A DNA stretch of 64,000 bases from RPQJ01 sp963744735 (GTDB lineage: Bacteria; Pseudomonadota; Gammaproteobacteria; Steroidobacterales; Steroidobacteraceae): contig CAVUVH010000005.1 of NCBI GenBank assembly GCA_963744735.1, positions 310,001 through 374,000 of the forward strand. The letters are read 5' to 3'. The notes beneath the pieces were generated by a model, which did no database searches, was not told the DNA's origin, and worked only from the letters and a program-made list of their open reading frames with translations. Below are positions 50,491-60,577 of the stretch, piece by piece (position 1 is the first letter of the stretch; the number at the start of each line of letters is the position of its first letter). The translations under genes and the position numbers were made by a program.

Positions 50491-50847
50491 TCAGGCGACG
50501 GGCTTCTCGCGCAGCTTGGGTTCGCCGCGCAGCAGCGACATGCGCTGCTGCAACTGGCGGCGCGCTGCGTCGAATGCATCGCGCAGCACGACGTAGACGT
50601 CCTCATGGCCGTCGCGGTCGGGTCGCTCCATGTCCACGACCACGTCCTCGCCGGGGATGGCGAGCTGGACCTTGACGTTGAAGACCTTGCCCTGGTGCTG
50701 GTGACGATGCGGGGAATCGACCACGACGCGGCAGGAATGGATCTTGTCGCTGAACGTGCCGAGGTGGTCCGCGAGTTCGCGCACGCGCAACTCGACGGCC
50801 GGGGAGCTTTCCATGTGCCGGAAGGTGATCTGGACAGGGATGGTCAC
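50491..50847 (-). CDS. Ribosome hibernation-promoting factor family (HPF/YfiA, S30AE domain)
   Basis: 118 residues from the GTG at 50847 ('VTIPVQITFRHMESSPAVEL'). Binds the 30S decoding centre to inactivate ribosomes in stationary phase. 'HSCRVVVDSPHRHQHQGKVF', 'VQLAIPGEDVVVDMERPDRD' and 'AFDAARRQLQQRM' match HPF-like proteins. This is a slightly longer, His-rich variant that may be cotranscribed with the PRPP synthetase homologue. Confidence 0.85.
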   Translation of the reverse strand: MTIPVQITFRHMESSPAVELRVRELADHLGTFSDKIHSCRVVVDSPHRHQHQGKVFNVKVQLAIPGEDVVVDMERPDRDGHEDVYVVLRDAFDAARRQLQQRMSLLRGEPKLREKPVA

Positions 50848-50996
50848 GATAGGGTGTCCCTTGGTTGAGCGTTCCTGGTGAACGGTTTCATTGTCGAGCC
50901 GCGCAGCCCTGGCATCATCCGTATAGGTCGCAGGGACACGCGGCCCCGCAGCCAAGAGTACACTGCCTGAAGCGCCCGTCGAGACCCGAATCTGGC

Positions 50997-52625
50997 GTGA
51001 ATCCTCACGATCCCCCGCACGACCCCCGCGACCCGATGGCAGCGCCCGCGGCGCAGGCGGCATTCGTGCGCGCCATGCAGCAGCCGGGCGCCTATGCGCG
51101 GCTGCATCCGGTGCCCGGCACGGTGCGCTGCATCGAGACGCACGTGTCCTGGGTCTTCCTGACCGGGCCGTTCGCCTACAAGGTCAAGAAGCCGTTGCGG
51201 CTGGCGTTCCTCGACTACTCCAGCGCCGGCCGGCGCGCCGCCTTCTGCGCCGAGGAGCTGCGGCTCAACCAGCGCTCGGCACCGGCACTGTATGTCGACG
51301 TGGTGCCGATCACGGGCACTCCGGCGGCGCCGCAGGTGGGCGATACCAGCGCCCCGCCCTTCGAGCATGCGTTGCGCATGCGGCAGTTCGATCCGGCCCA
51401 GGAACTGACGCAACTGCTGCGGACGGCGACGGTCACCGCCGACGAGCTGGCGGCGTTCGGCATCCGGATCGCCGGATTGCACGCCGCGGCGCCGCGCACC
51501 GACCCGGCGCTGGACCCGGGCGACGCACTCGCAGTGCACCGCATCACGCTCGACAACCTGGACGAACTTGCGCGCGCGATGCCGGACCCGGCCGCCGCGA
51601 CACAACGCGCGCGGCTCCGCCGACTGGTCGACACCAGATTCGGCGACGTGCGCGCCGTGCTCATGCAGCGCCGTGCGGCAGGCCAGGTGCGCGAATGCCA
51701 TGGCGACCTGCACTGCGGCAACGTCGTGCGCTGGCAGGGCGCCCTGCTTGCCTTCGATGCACTGGAGTTCGATCCGGCCCTGCGCTGGATCGACGTGGCG
51801 AGCGACCTCGCCTTCCTGACGATGGACCTCGCGGCGCACGGGCGCGACGACCTGCGCCGGGCCGTGCTGCAGGCCTGGCTCGAGACCAGCGGCGACTTCG
51901 CGGCCGTGGCGCTGCTGCCTTACTTCGAGGCCTACCGCGCGCTGGTGCGTGCCAAGGTGGCGGCGCTGCGTGCCCTGCAGTCGCCGGCCGACACCGCCAG
52001 CGCGCAGGCAGGCACGTACCTGGACTGGATCGAGCGGCGCGCGCAGCGTGGCCCGCCGCTGGTGGTCGTGATGAGCGGCTTGTCCGGGTCGGGCAAGACC
52101 TGGCTGGCGCAACGCATCGCCGCTGCAATCGGCGGGCTGGTGCTGCGCTCGGACATCGAACGCAAGCGGCTTGCGGGCCTGCAGCCGCTGCAGTCGTCGG
52201 ACTCGGCGCCCGACGCCGGCCTCTACACGCGCGACTTCAACGCGCGCACCTACGCGCGCCTCGGCGAGTGCGCGGCGCATTGCCTCGCGGGCGGCGAGCA
52301 CGTGGTGATCGACGCGGCCAGCCTGCGCCGGACCGAGCGTGCGCAGTTCATGCAGCTGGCACGGGCACGCGGCGCGCGGCTGCGGATCGTGCACTGCCAG
52401 GCACCGATGGCGGTGCTGCGCCAGCGACTGGAGGACCGCGCCGCGGCCGGGACCGACGCCTCCGAGGCGACGGTCGCGCTGCTCGATCGACAGCCTGGTT
52501 ACTGGGAGCCTTTCTCCGACGCGGAACGCGCGGCGGTGATCGCGGTCGAGACCGCCGAAGCGTCGTCCGTGGCCGATGCACTGCAGGCGCTCAGCGACGC
52601 GGCCGCGGGCACCGCCACCGGCTAG
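50997..52625 (+). CDS. Aminoglycoside-phosphotransferase-like domain fused to a P-loop kinase
   Basis: About 542 residues, intact. Residues 1-345 form an APH/choline-kinase-like fold: 'HVSWVFLTGPFAYKVKKPLR' (nucleotide Lys) and 'ECHGDLHCGNVVRWQGALLA' plus 'FDALEFDPALRWIDV' (catalytic and metal Asp). The C-terminal part is a P-loop kinase: Walker A 'VMSGLSGSGKTWLAQ', then 'LVLRSDIERKRLAGL' and 'VIDAASLRRTERAQFMQLA'. This bifunctional architecture is widespread and uncharacterised; resistance is not implied. GTG at 50997 or ATG at 51036 could be the start. The stop overlaps the convergent symporter gene. Confidence 0.82.
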   Translation: MNPHDPPHDPRDPMAAPAAQAAFVRAMQQPGAYARLHPVPGTVRCIETHVSWVFLTGPFAYKVKKPLRLAFLDYSSAGRRAAFCAEELRLNQRSAPALYVDVVPITGTPAAPQVGDTSAPPFEHALRMRQFDPAQELTQLLRTATVTADELAAFGIRIAGLHAAAPRTDPALDPGDALAVHRITLDNLDELARAMPDPAAATQRARLRRLVDTRFGDVRAVLMQRRAAGQVRECHGDLHCGNVVRWQGALLAFDALEFDPALRWIDVASDLAFLTMDLAAHGRDDLRRAVLQAWLETSGDFAAVALLPYFEAYRALVRAKVAALRALQSPADTASAQAGTYLDWIERRAQRGPPLVVVMSGLSGSGKTWLAQRIAAAIGGLVLRSDIERKRLAGLQPLQSSDSAPDAGLYTRDFNARTYARLGECAAHCLAGGEHVVIDAASLRRTERAQFMQLARARGARLRIVHCQAPMAVLRQRLEDRAAAGTDASEATVALLDRQPGYWEPFSDAERAAVIAVETAEASSVADALQALSDAAAGTATG

Positions 52626-53950
52626 CCTGCCGCGCTCGCGTGCGCGGTGGCGCGCTGCCTGGCATCGACGACGGCGGTCGTGACCAGGTCGGCGCCGACA
52701 TTGGTCATGGTGCGCGTCATGTCGAGCAGCCGGTCGACCCCGAGGATGATGCCGATGCCCTCGGGCGGGATGCCGAAGGCCACGAGCAGGCCGGCGATCA
52801 GCGGCAGCGAGCCGCCCGGGATCGCCGCCACGGCGACGGCGCTCAGCACCGACAGGAACACCAGCGTGACCTGCTCGACGAACCCCAGGTGCACGCCGAA
52901 CACCTGCGCCACGAACAGCACCACGCAGCCCTCGTACAGGGCCGTGCCGCTCATGTTCATGGTGGTGCCGAGCGGCATGACGAAGCCGGCGGTCGAGGGC
53001 GCGATGCCCAGCCGCTCGCGGCAGGCCGCGAGGGCCGCCGGCAGCGTGGCGCTGCTCGAGCTGGTCGAGAACGCCGTGACCAGCACGTCCTTGATCTGGC
53101 GGAAGAACTCGCGCGGGTTGCGCCGCGCCAGGTACTTGAGCCAGATCGACATGGTGCCGAACAGGTGCAGCAGCAGCATCGCGCCGCAGCCCAGGACGAA
53201 CAGGCCGAGCGCGATCAGGATGTCGAACCCCACCTTGACCACGACGCTGAAGATCATCGCCGGCACCGCGTACGGCGCGAGCTTGAGCGCGAAGTGCACG
53301 ATGCCGGTCATCAGCTCGTTGACGGTTTCCAGTCCGTCGAGCAGGCGCCGCCGCCGCTCGGGGGCGAGCTTCAGTCCGGCCGCGCCGACCAGGATCGCGA
53401 ACACGATCAGCGGCAGCACGTCGCCCAGCGTGTTGCGCTGGTTGCCGACGAACGCGCCGAACAGGTTCTTCGGCATGAACATGTCGACGACGCCGGACGG
53501 CGTGATCGCGGGCCGCGCCTCGCTGGTCGCGACATGGCTGCCGGCCTGCACGCTGTATTCCTGGACCAGCCGCGCGGACGTCTCCGGGTCCATGCGCCCG
53601 CCGGGGTTGAGCAGGTTCATCATCAGCAGGCCGAGCGTGGCCGCGATCGCCATGTTGGCGAAGAACAGCGCGAAGGTGCGCCCGGCCAGCGGGCCGAGGT
53701 CGGACAGCTCGCCCAGCTGCACCACGCCGCTCGCGAGCGAGGCGAACACCAGCGGAATCACGACGAAGAACAGCATGCGCAGGAAGACCTGGCCGAGCGG
53801 GTCGAACAGGTTGGTCGCGACCCAGCGGGCGCCGTCGTGCAGCCCCGGCACGTGCGGCGCCAGCAGCAGCACGATCACGCCCGCAACGGCACCGTAGACC
53901 AGGCTCCGCAGGATCCGGTTCGCTAGCCTGGCATCGGTCTCGGCGGCCAT
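52622..53950 (-). CDS. Dicarboxylate/amino acid:cation symporter (DAACS family)
   Basis: 442 residues, intact. Secondary transporter for glutamate, aspartate or C4-dicarboxylates coupled to H+ or Na+. 'VFLRMLFFVVIPLVFASLAS', HP1 serine-rich tip 'AFSTSSSSATLPAALAACRE', TM7 'PLGTTMNMSGTALYEGCVVL', HP2 'AAIPGGSLPLIAGLLVAFGI' and TM8 'GVDRLLDMTRTMTNVGADLV' are all canonical. Could import succinate or glutamate, but which is not resolvable by eye. Confidence 0.92.
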   Translation of the reverse strand: MAAETDARLANRILRSLVYGAVAGVIVLLLAPHVPGLHDGARWVATNLFDPLGQVFLRMLFFVVIPLVFASLASGVVQLGELSDLGPLAGRTFALFFANMAIAATLGLLMMNLLNPGGRMDPETSARLVQEYSVQAGSHVATSEARPAITPSGVVDMFMPKNLFGAFVGNQRNTLGDVLPLIVFAILVGAAGLKLAPERRRRLLDGLETVNELMTGIVHFALKLAPYAVPAMIFSVVVKVGFDILIALGLFVLGCGAMLLLHLFGTMSIWLKYLARRNPREFFRQIKDVLVTAFSTSSSSATLPAALAACRERLGIAPSTAGFVMPLGTTMNMSGTALYEGCVVLFVAQVFGVHLGFVEQVTLVFLSVLSAVAVAAIPGGSLPLIAGLLVAFGIPPEGIGIILGVDRLLDMTRTMTNVGADLVTTAVVDARQRATAHASAAG

Positions 53951-54155
53951 CGTGTCGTCTGCCTGCGCAAAAGATGGCGCACGTTGGCAGAGCAGGCCGA
54001 CGCTGGCAAGCCGCGGCGCCGCAGGTTTCGCACCGTGTTCGTGCATGGCGCAGTGCGCACCGGCGATATTGGTGCAGCGTCGCGGGTGCGTTGCTGCCCG
54101 CTGTCAGGTCGATTTCGGCCTTCGCATTGCGGCAGTGCGGTCATCCGCGTCCCGG

Positions 54156-54171
54156 TGGCACGACGCTTGCT
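54156..54171 (+). promoter_or_regulatory. Sigma-54 (RpoN) -24/-12 promoter
   Basis: TGGCACGACGCTTGCT matches the consensus TGGCACG-N4-TTGCW, with GG at 54157-54158 and GC at 54169-54170 spaced as required. Start predicted near 54182, 35 bases before the ATG at 54217. An upstream enhancer-binding site was not identified. Confidence 0.85.
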
Positions 54172-54216
54172 TACTGTCCGGGGATGCCTCGCGGCGCCGA
54201 GTGACCCGACACGTCC

Positions 54217-55587
54217 ATGAAGACCCTGAGCCCGGAATACCTCGGCTGGCGCACCCTGCCCGGATCGCTCGGCCGGCACGCGTCGAGCCCGCAGTCGGTG
54301 CATGCGCTGCTCGGCTACTTTCTCAAGGACCGCAAGTCGCCGACCCCGTTTCCGGGGCGCGACATGCTCGCCAACGAAGGCGTGTTCGACTGGGGCATCG
54401 CGCGGCCGCTGGAAAAGGTCATCGAGAGCCCGGACCACCTGCGCGTGCTGCTCGACATGCCGGAGATCTACCGCCAGAGCGTCGCGGTGGTCGAGCCCTG
54501 GTCGAACGTCGGCACCAATCCGCGCGGCGAGCCGGTGCGGGCATCGAAGAACATCGCCTACATCCTGCAGCAGGTGGCCGACGCCGACACGATCCTGTTC
54601 CCGCTGTGGCAGAGCGGCGTGGGCAACCCGGACCGGCTGGCCAACATCCTGAGCGCGGGCATCGCGACGATCATCCAGGGCGGGCAGCCGTCGGTGCACG
54701 ACTCCAGCAGTTTCTCCGGCACCAGCGCCGGGCTGGAAGACCTGCTCGCGCTGATCGACCAGCTGCTGCTGCGCCGCTCGACGGCCAGCGGCCCGAGCAT
54801 CTTCATCTGCCTGGGGCACCAGCTGGCCGCCGCGTCGCACCTGCGGCTGCTGCACCGCGCCGTGCGCGAGCTGTCGCAGCTCACGCGCCTGCCGCTCGAC
54901 CCCACGGGCCGGGCGCTCGGCTCACTGCAGCGTGCCGCGGAACGCGTGCGGCGCATGGGCGAGCAGCTGCAGGTGGTGAAGGACGGGCAACCGCGCGCGA
55001 TCGGCTGGGACGATCCCGACTTTGCGGTCGCGCGCAACGAGAACGTGGAAGTGGGCGAACGCATCCTGCTGCCGTACTCGCGCCGTGACGAGGACTCGCA
55101 CATTCCGCGCGAACTGCACGAGACCCACGCGCTGGTGGCCGACGAGCTGGAGGGCGTGATCGATCATGCGCTGACGCTGGAGCGCGAGATCCGCGTCGAG
55201 ATGTTCCACTCGGACGAGGTCAACGAGGAAGCGGCGCTGCTGGCCAACTGGGCCTACAAGACGCTGCACGACACCATCGTGCCGCTGCGCCACATCGTGG
55301 CGGTGAGCCCCGTGGCCTGGCTGCTGAGCCTGCCGTACGCGGTCGAGATCCTGGGCCAGACACGCGTCGACATCCACAGCTGGACCGAGGTCGGCACGAC
55401 CGCGATCTACTACAAGGACTGGGAGACGCACCGCATCCGGCGCTCGTTCACCTGCCAGTTCCATCCCGAGCTGATGGACGACATCCGCGACATCGGCGGA
55501 CGGATCGGGCCGCGCTATGCCGAGATGAAGGACCACGACGGCGTGCGCCTGCTGGTGCGCCTGCTGTACCACGGCATGCAGGAGTAG
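54217..55587 (+). CDS. Class I glutamine-amidotransferase-like protein of unknown function
   Basis: 456 residues, intact. Begins 'MKTLSPEYLGWRTLPGSLGR'. The middle has an amidotransferase-type nucleophile elbow 'SIFICLGHQLAAASHLRLLH' with Cys in the right place, and the C-terminal part has 'FTCQFHPELMDDIRDIGGRI', a plausible His/Glu pair. No synthetase domain is visible, and the N-terminal 150 residues ('KNIAYILQQVADADTILFPL', 'SAGIATIIQGGQPSVHDSSS') are unfamiliar. It could be a gamma-glutamyl hydrolase or an amide-transferring subunit. Expression behind a sigma-54 promoter suggests nitrogen or stress control. Confidence 0.7.
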   Translation: MKTLSPEYLGWRTLPGSLGRHASSPQSVHALLGYFLKDRKSPTPFPGRDMLANEGVFDWGIARPLEKVIESPDHLRVLLDMPEIYRQSVAVVEPWSNVGTNPRGEPVRASKNIAYILQQVADADTILFPLWQSGVGNPDRLANILSAGIATIIQGGQPSVHDSSSFSGTSAGLEDLLALIDQLLLRRSTASGPSIFICLGHQLAAASHLRLLHRAVRELSQLTRLPLDPTGRALGSLQRAAERVRRMGEQLQVVKDGQPRAIGWDDPDFAVARNENVEVGERILLPYSRRDEDSHIPRELHETHALVADELEGVIDHALTLEREIRVEMFHSDEVNEEAALLANWAYKTLHDTIVPLRHIVAVSPVAWLLSLPYAVEILGQTRVDIHSWTEVGTTAIYYKDWETHRIRRSFTCQFHPELMDDIRDIGGRIGPRYAEMKDHDGVRLLVRLLYHGMQE

Positions 55588-55691
55588 GTGCCCGCGACGC
55601 GCGGGGCTGCGAAATCCGACCTTCGCTTGCACGAAGTGAGACAGCCGTCACGCACCACGCGTGGGCCCCGCCGGTAACCGGGAGCATACTT

Positions 55692-55784
55692 CTGCCAAAG
55701 GGCAAACCCATCGAAAGGTGGGGACGCAAAGCCTCCGGGCTAAAGGCTCACATGAGCCCACGCCAGCGGGGTTGCCGGCCGGCA
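55692..55784 (+). ncRNA. Cyclic-di-GMP-I riboswitch (GEMM)
   Basis: Contains the conserved core of GEMM-I: GGCAAACCCATCGAAAGGTG, then GGGACGCAAAGCCTCCGGGC, CTAAAGGC, and GCGGGGTTGCCGGCC closing P1b/P3. The GNRA-like tetraloop (CGAAAG) and its receptor are both present. A GC-rich hairpin (GCCGGCCGGC region) follows and may form the expression platform. It lies about 170 bases upstream of the secreted protease gene on the same strand. Confidence 0.93.
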
Positions 55785-55951
55785 GGCCGCCGGGCTCGCG
55801 CCTGACTGCGCACCTGCCGATCGTCACGCGTCCTGGCGCGCACTCCGCGCTTTTCCATCTTGTCCGTGATCGGGTCCGCCCGCCTGTGCAGGCAAGCGCC
55901 TGTGTGCGTCCTGCGGGACGCGAACGTCGATGCAAGAGGCGAGGACCGAAC

Positions 55952-57806
55952 ATGAACTGCCAGAGCCGCCATCGCCAGCGTCATTTGCGCCGCGCTCGTG
56001 CTGCTTTTCGCAACTGGAAGCGCCGTGGCCGCGGGCAACGCGCCCGCCTGGCTCATGACCGGCGGCCAGCGCCTGCCGGATGCGGACCTGCCGGTCCAGG
56101 CCGCGCGCGGCAGCGGCATCGCCGAGCGGCCTCAACCCCGCCGCGCTCGGCGCGCCGGGCCTGCTGGTCCCGCTGGCGGACGGACGCGTGCTGCAGCGAC
56201 GCGCCAGCGCGTCGTTGCCGACGGCGCACGCGGGCGGCAGTCCTGGATTGGCACGTTTCCGGACCAGCCGGGAAGCCTCGTGGTGTTGAGCACCGTACGC
56301 GGCGTGACCACCGGGTTCATCACCTACGGCGCCGAAACCTTCGAGGTCATGCCGACCAGGGGTGGCCGGCACATGATCTACGAAGTGGACCTGTCGAAGC
56401 TGCCGGACGGCGAGCCCGTGCGTGTTCGCCGATGACGTCGCGGCCGATACGGGCGGCACGACGGATCTCGGGCACGGGAACTACGGCGGCCGACGGTGGC
56501 TTCGTGCACGACCTGCTGGTCGTCTACACGCCGGCCTCGCGCACGCGCTACGGCCAGGCCGGGATCGAGAGCATGATCGTCTCGGCGGTGGCAGCCGCCA
56601 ACCAGGCGTACATCAACAGCGGCGTGCACATCACCTTGAATCTCGTCGGTCTGCAGGAGATCGACTACACGGAAGGCGACCAACCTGTCCGAATCGCTCT
56701 CTTATCTGCAGGGCAAGTCCGACGGCAAGATGGACTCGGTGCACGTGCTGCGCGACCATGCTCGGTGCGGACGTGGTGTCACTCGTCTCGCGAGGACGTC
56801 GGCCTGCGGCATCGCCTACCTCGATGAGTCCGGAAAGCAGCGGCTTCGCATCGAGCGCATTCAACGTCAGTCTACTCCGGCTGCCTGAGCCAGCATTCCC
56901 TGGCGCATGAAATCGGCCACAACCAGGGCAACATGCACGACCGGGCCAACGGTTCCATGAACGGCGCATTCGCGTATTCGTACGGCCTGCGTCGTTGCGC
57001 GGACGACGGCACCGGCTTCCGCACGGTCATGTCCTACAGTTGCATCGGGGCCAATCGCGTCACGCAGTTCTCGAATCCCAACGTGACCTACAACGGCTGG
57101 CCCACCGGCATCAGCTACGAGGCGGACCCGGCGAACTCGGCGGACAACGCCCGGTCGATGAACGAAACGGCGGACACCGTCGCTGCATTTCGCGGTTGCA
57201 TCGACGAGCGCCCCGCTGGCACCTTCCTCGCTCAGCGCAAGCGCGCTGTCGGCCGATAGCGCCCGCCTCGCGTGGGCGGACAACTCGACCGACGAAGTCG
57301 GGTTCAAGGTCGAGCGTTCAGGCAACGGCGTGGACTTCGCCGAGATCGCGGCGCTCGGGCGCAGCTTCGGCCAGCTTTGTCGACAGCGGCCTCACGGCAC
57401 GCATGACGTACTGGTATCGCGTGCGGGCCTTCAACAGCGCCGGCCAATCGAACTCTTCAGCGACGGTTGCGGTGACGATGCCGGACGTGGCGCCGGCAGC
57501 GCCGGCCGACGTCAAGGCGATCAACACAGCGATGGATCGGCCACCGTCAGCTGGACGATGCATCGGGGCAACGAAACCGGCTTCGAGGCCGCGTCGCGAA
57601 ACCTGGGACGCAGGCGCAGGCGTCTGGAAGAACGCGACGATCGTGGCGACCGTTCCGGCGGGTGTCTCCAGCGTGGTGGACGTGTCGGGCAGCGGGACCT
57701 TCCGCTATGGCGTGCGGGCGCTGGCCCTGGACGCCGCGTCGAGCTACGGTGGGCCGGTCAGGTCAGCGTGACGGGTGGCAAGAGCGGCGGCAAGGGTGAT
57801 CGGTAG
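55952..57806 (+). CDS. Secreted metzincin (reprolysin-like) zinc metalloprotease with fibronectin type III-like domains, many frameshifts
   Basis: ATG at 55952; after an early extra base the signal reads 'ICAALVLLFATGSAVAAGNA'. Catalytic region: 'HDLLVVYTPASRTRYGQAGI', then the complete zinc motif 'AHEIGHNQGNMHD' at 56903-56941 (HExxHxxGxxHD) and the Met-turn 'RTVMSYSC'. Two FN3-like modules follow ('DEVGFKVERSGNGVDFAEIA', 'YWYRVRAFNSAGQSNSS', 'FRYGVRALALDAASSYGGP'), ending 'GGKSGGKGDR' at 57806. At least nine frame breaks, roughly at 55975, 56120, 56425, 56485, 56690, 56755, 56880, 57220, 57370 and 57520. Extracellular protease under c-di-GMP riboswitch control. Confidence 0.75.
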
Positions 57807-57842
57807 CCGAGAAAAGGACGGCACGGGCGACAGATCCGCCGG

Positions 57843-59353
57843 CTATTGCACTGCTGCGCAGTCTGTGACCGTCACGGCGTCGTGTCACGTATGAGCGCGT
57901 CGTACTCGGCGTCGACGTTCTGTTCATCGTCGTATGACGGATCTGCCGTGACGGTATTCGTATGTCGCTCGCGCAGGAGGGCTACTGCCGTGAGCGCACG
58001 ACGAAGCTGCTGCAGGTGTAGCTGCCTACCGGAATCGATCGGCGTCGGGAGCGGATTCGCCGCCTGAACCGCAGGTCGTGCTGACGACCTGGCCGTACCT
58101 CGCCACCGCGGCATGGACAGTGGGGATGTCGCGAATTGTCGTTGGTCAGCGAATTGATCTCCAGCGTATCGATCGATGGACTGTTTTCCGCGTCATTGCT
58201 TGACACTGTACCTCGTAGGTGGCGTCCAACGCTGCAGTTAGCCGTCGACTGGGCGGCCTTCGCGCATAGACGGCCGCCTTGTGCACGTCGGTGAAAGCGT
58301 ACCGATGGCGTCTCGGAACCAGAGATTGTTTTGCTGGATTCGATGGTTGGCTGGCCGTTACGTGACAGTATTTTTATGCTCGATCGACGCGATTGCCCTT
58401 TCGTTTTCTGGAAAGAGGCCTTGAACGTGCAACTAAGCGCGTTGTGCACCTGGAGCGATTGTTGCGCGATGAGGTTTGGCAGTTGTATCGAACGCGAGGC
58501 TCCCCGACGATCATCCGGAACACGTCGTCGATGATGGAGCTTGATAGTACAACGGACTCGACGCTCGCCAGCATTCTCGATTTTCACGGTGAACAGTCAC
58601 GGTGCCACGCGGGCTCAGGCTTTGTCGTGGGATTTGCCGTCTTGGTCGACGATCGAGCGCAGCGTCTTCGACCGTGACGGGCACGGTGAAAGTGTCGGCG
58701 CAGACACACTTCGACTTAGTGTGGCTTGAAGTCAGCCGGTGCAGTACTGATGTCGCAGTCAGTGCCTGGTTGCTGTGCAGCTGGTGCAGTTCGGGCAAGC
58801 TTCAGGACATTCGTGCCCGGCGCTGCTTCGCACCAGCACGCTAGGGATCGTGAACGTTACTTGATGGGGCGTTCCGCGGGACTGGCATTCAGGTCACCGC
58901 AACTGTCGCCTCGAGGTTAGCGTTGGGCGGGTTTGCGGCGTGCGGTGGCTCGAGCGCGCTGAGCGAACATTCCCCGATGGCGTTGGTGCCGTCGCCCTGG
59001 CACTGGCACCGCCGTCGGTACGGAAGAAGAAGCCCGCGTCGTACGCGCATTCGCGGTAACGATGACCTCGAACGTCGCGGTCAAGTCAAACGGGTACGCC
59101 CTGATGCAGCTGACGATGGATTGACCGCGATTGCCTTGGACAGCTGGATGTCGTTCGCGTGCAGTTGAACTTATTGGCACCCGTGACAGGGATGCCGAAA
59201 CTGCTTCTGCATGCATCCGGCGTTGCTGATGTTGGACCGTCGTTCGCTGCGTAGGCTATCGAGCGCCGACCAGTATCACGCCAGTTGCGATTGCTACACA
59301 GTGAATACGACCATGCGTGGTATCCCACGTTTTGCGTGTTGTTCCGTGCTCAT
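57843..59353 (-). pseudogene. Wreck of a secreted DUF11-like repeat protein
   Basis: No frame stays open, but successive pieces read as one exported protein. ATG 59353 has GGGGAAA before it; 'VAIATGVILVGAR' then 'AYAANDGPTSATPDA' gives a signal. 'FGIPVTGANKFNCT', 'IQLSKAIAVNPS', 'FDLTATFEVIVTANAR', 'YDAGFFFRTDGGA', 'GDGTNAIGECSLSALEPP', 'SKCVCADTFTVPVTVEDAAL', 'VTVKIENAGERR', 'LSCTFKASF', 'NTVTADPSYDDEQN' follow. The order matches DUF11-type (conserved repeat) surface proteins. An indel about every 60-100 bases is more than elsewhere. Either poor sequence or true decay. Confidence 0.55.
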
Positions 59354-59583
59354 GCTTTTCCCCTTATTCGTAGTATTTCGTCTCCCGACGCCTCCGGCCG
59401 GCTGTCGCTCCAGCACTGAACGACGCCACGACTATTTTTATCTTGCTGGCCGCGTGCGGTTAGTGGCCACTGCTTGACTCTGCGCCGACAGCAGTGGCGA
59501 TACAAGCGGAGCTATTGCTAGCGCCGCGACATGAACTGGCCTGGTCAAGAAATTCTTAACTTATCGGGGATTTACCAGGCGAA

Positions 59584-60368
59584 TCATTTTCTTGCAGGAG
59601 CCGGTACGGCTATGAACCGATGGATCTCCGCCTTGAACGTCTCGACCGGGTGGGCGCCGCGGTATGAGCACGGCATTCTTCACTCGGCACAGTCGGTGCA
59701 TGCCTATCACGATGGTCGGCGTACCCCGGACGCCAAGCCTGGTGCCCTCATCCACGTCCTTTTGCACTGCGGCGGCGTGGCGGCCCTGGTCCAGGCACTC
59801 GCGAAACTTTGTCTCGTCGAGTCCGATCGCCTTGGCATGCGCCGGGGAGCTTCTCGGCCTGCAACTCGTCTTGTCGGGCGAACAGGCGATCGTGCATCTC
59901 CCAGTACTTGCCCTGGTCACCGGCACAGCGCGCCGCCTCGGCTGCCTTGGTGGCCAGCGGGTGTATCGCCGCCAACGGAAAATCGCGGAACGCGTAGCGC
60001 ACCTTTCCGGCGGCCACGTAATCCTTGATGAGCACGGGCACCGTTTGTTCGGCGTGGCGCTTGCAGAATGGACACTGGTAGTCCGAGAACTCGATCATCG
60101 TCAGCGGCGCGTTCTTGCTGCCCCGGGTGGCAATGTCGCCCACCGCCACGACAGCATCGAGCGCTTCGGCCGCAGATACGGGCTTGGGCGTGAGAATCTC
60201 GCGGATCTCCTCAAGCGCTTGCTTGATCTCCGCCTGGCCCTTCTTCAGTTCCGCGATGTCCGCATCGTAGGTGTCACCGGCGGCCTGGGCCCGGAGGCCC
60301 GCCGGGGCGATTGCGCAGACAGCCGAAATCAGTCCGACGACGACGGCATGGCGAACAGTCTTTTTCAT
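59584..60368 (-). CDS. Periplasmic DsbA/ScsC-like thiol oxidoreductase, two frameshifts
   Basis: Sec signal 'VVVGLISAVCAIAPAGLRAQ' from ATG 60368, a coiled-coil stretch ('DIAELKKGQAEIKQALEEIR') that could oligomerise, then a thioredoxin-fold DsbA domain with active site 'FSDYQCPFCKRHAEQTVP' (CPFC) and cis-Pro loop 'GVRGTPTIVIG'. Frame breaks near 59845 and 59700; the repaired end is 'FIAVPAPARK'. The N-terminal helix recalls trimeric ScsC isomerases or DsbA-like proteins. Could act on the Cys-rich secreted proteins nearby, which is speculative. Confidence 0.78.
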
Positions 60369-60577
60369 TGGCGGCGAGCCTCCGGTGCAGATTCCCTGTC
60401 GATCGCAGTTAACGGATACCCCTGCCGTGGTCAAGGGGGGATGGGAATTCCGACCGACATGTCTCGTTGCGGGGAAGGGCATTTGAAACCGCCTCGCCAG
60501 CATTCTCGCCGGATGATCGACCTCGGCAGCATCGCTGGCCTGCATGCGCACCCGCACCCGCCGTGCGATTCATGCTG

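Noticed and set aside
50997..52625. Aminoglycoside resistance gene
   Set aside because: APH-like fold fused to a P-loop kinase is a common uncharacterised housekeeping-type protein; no resistance context.
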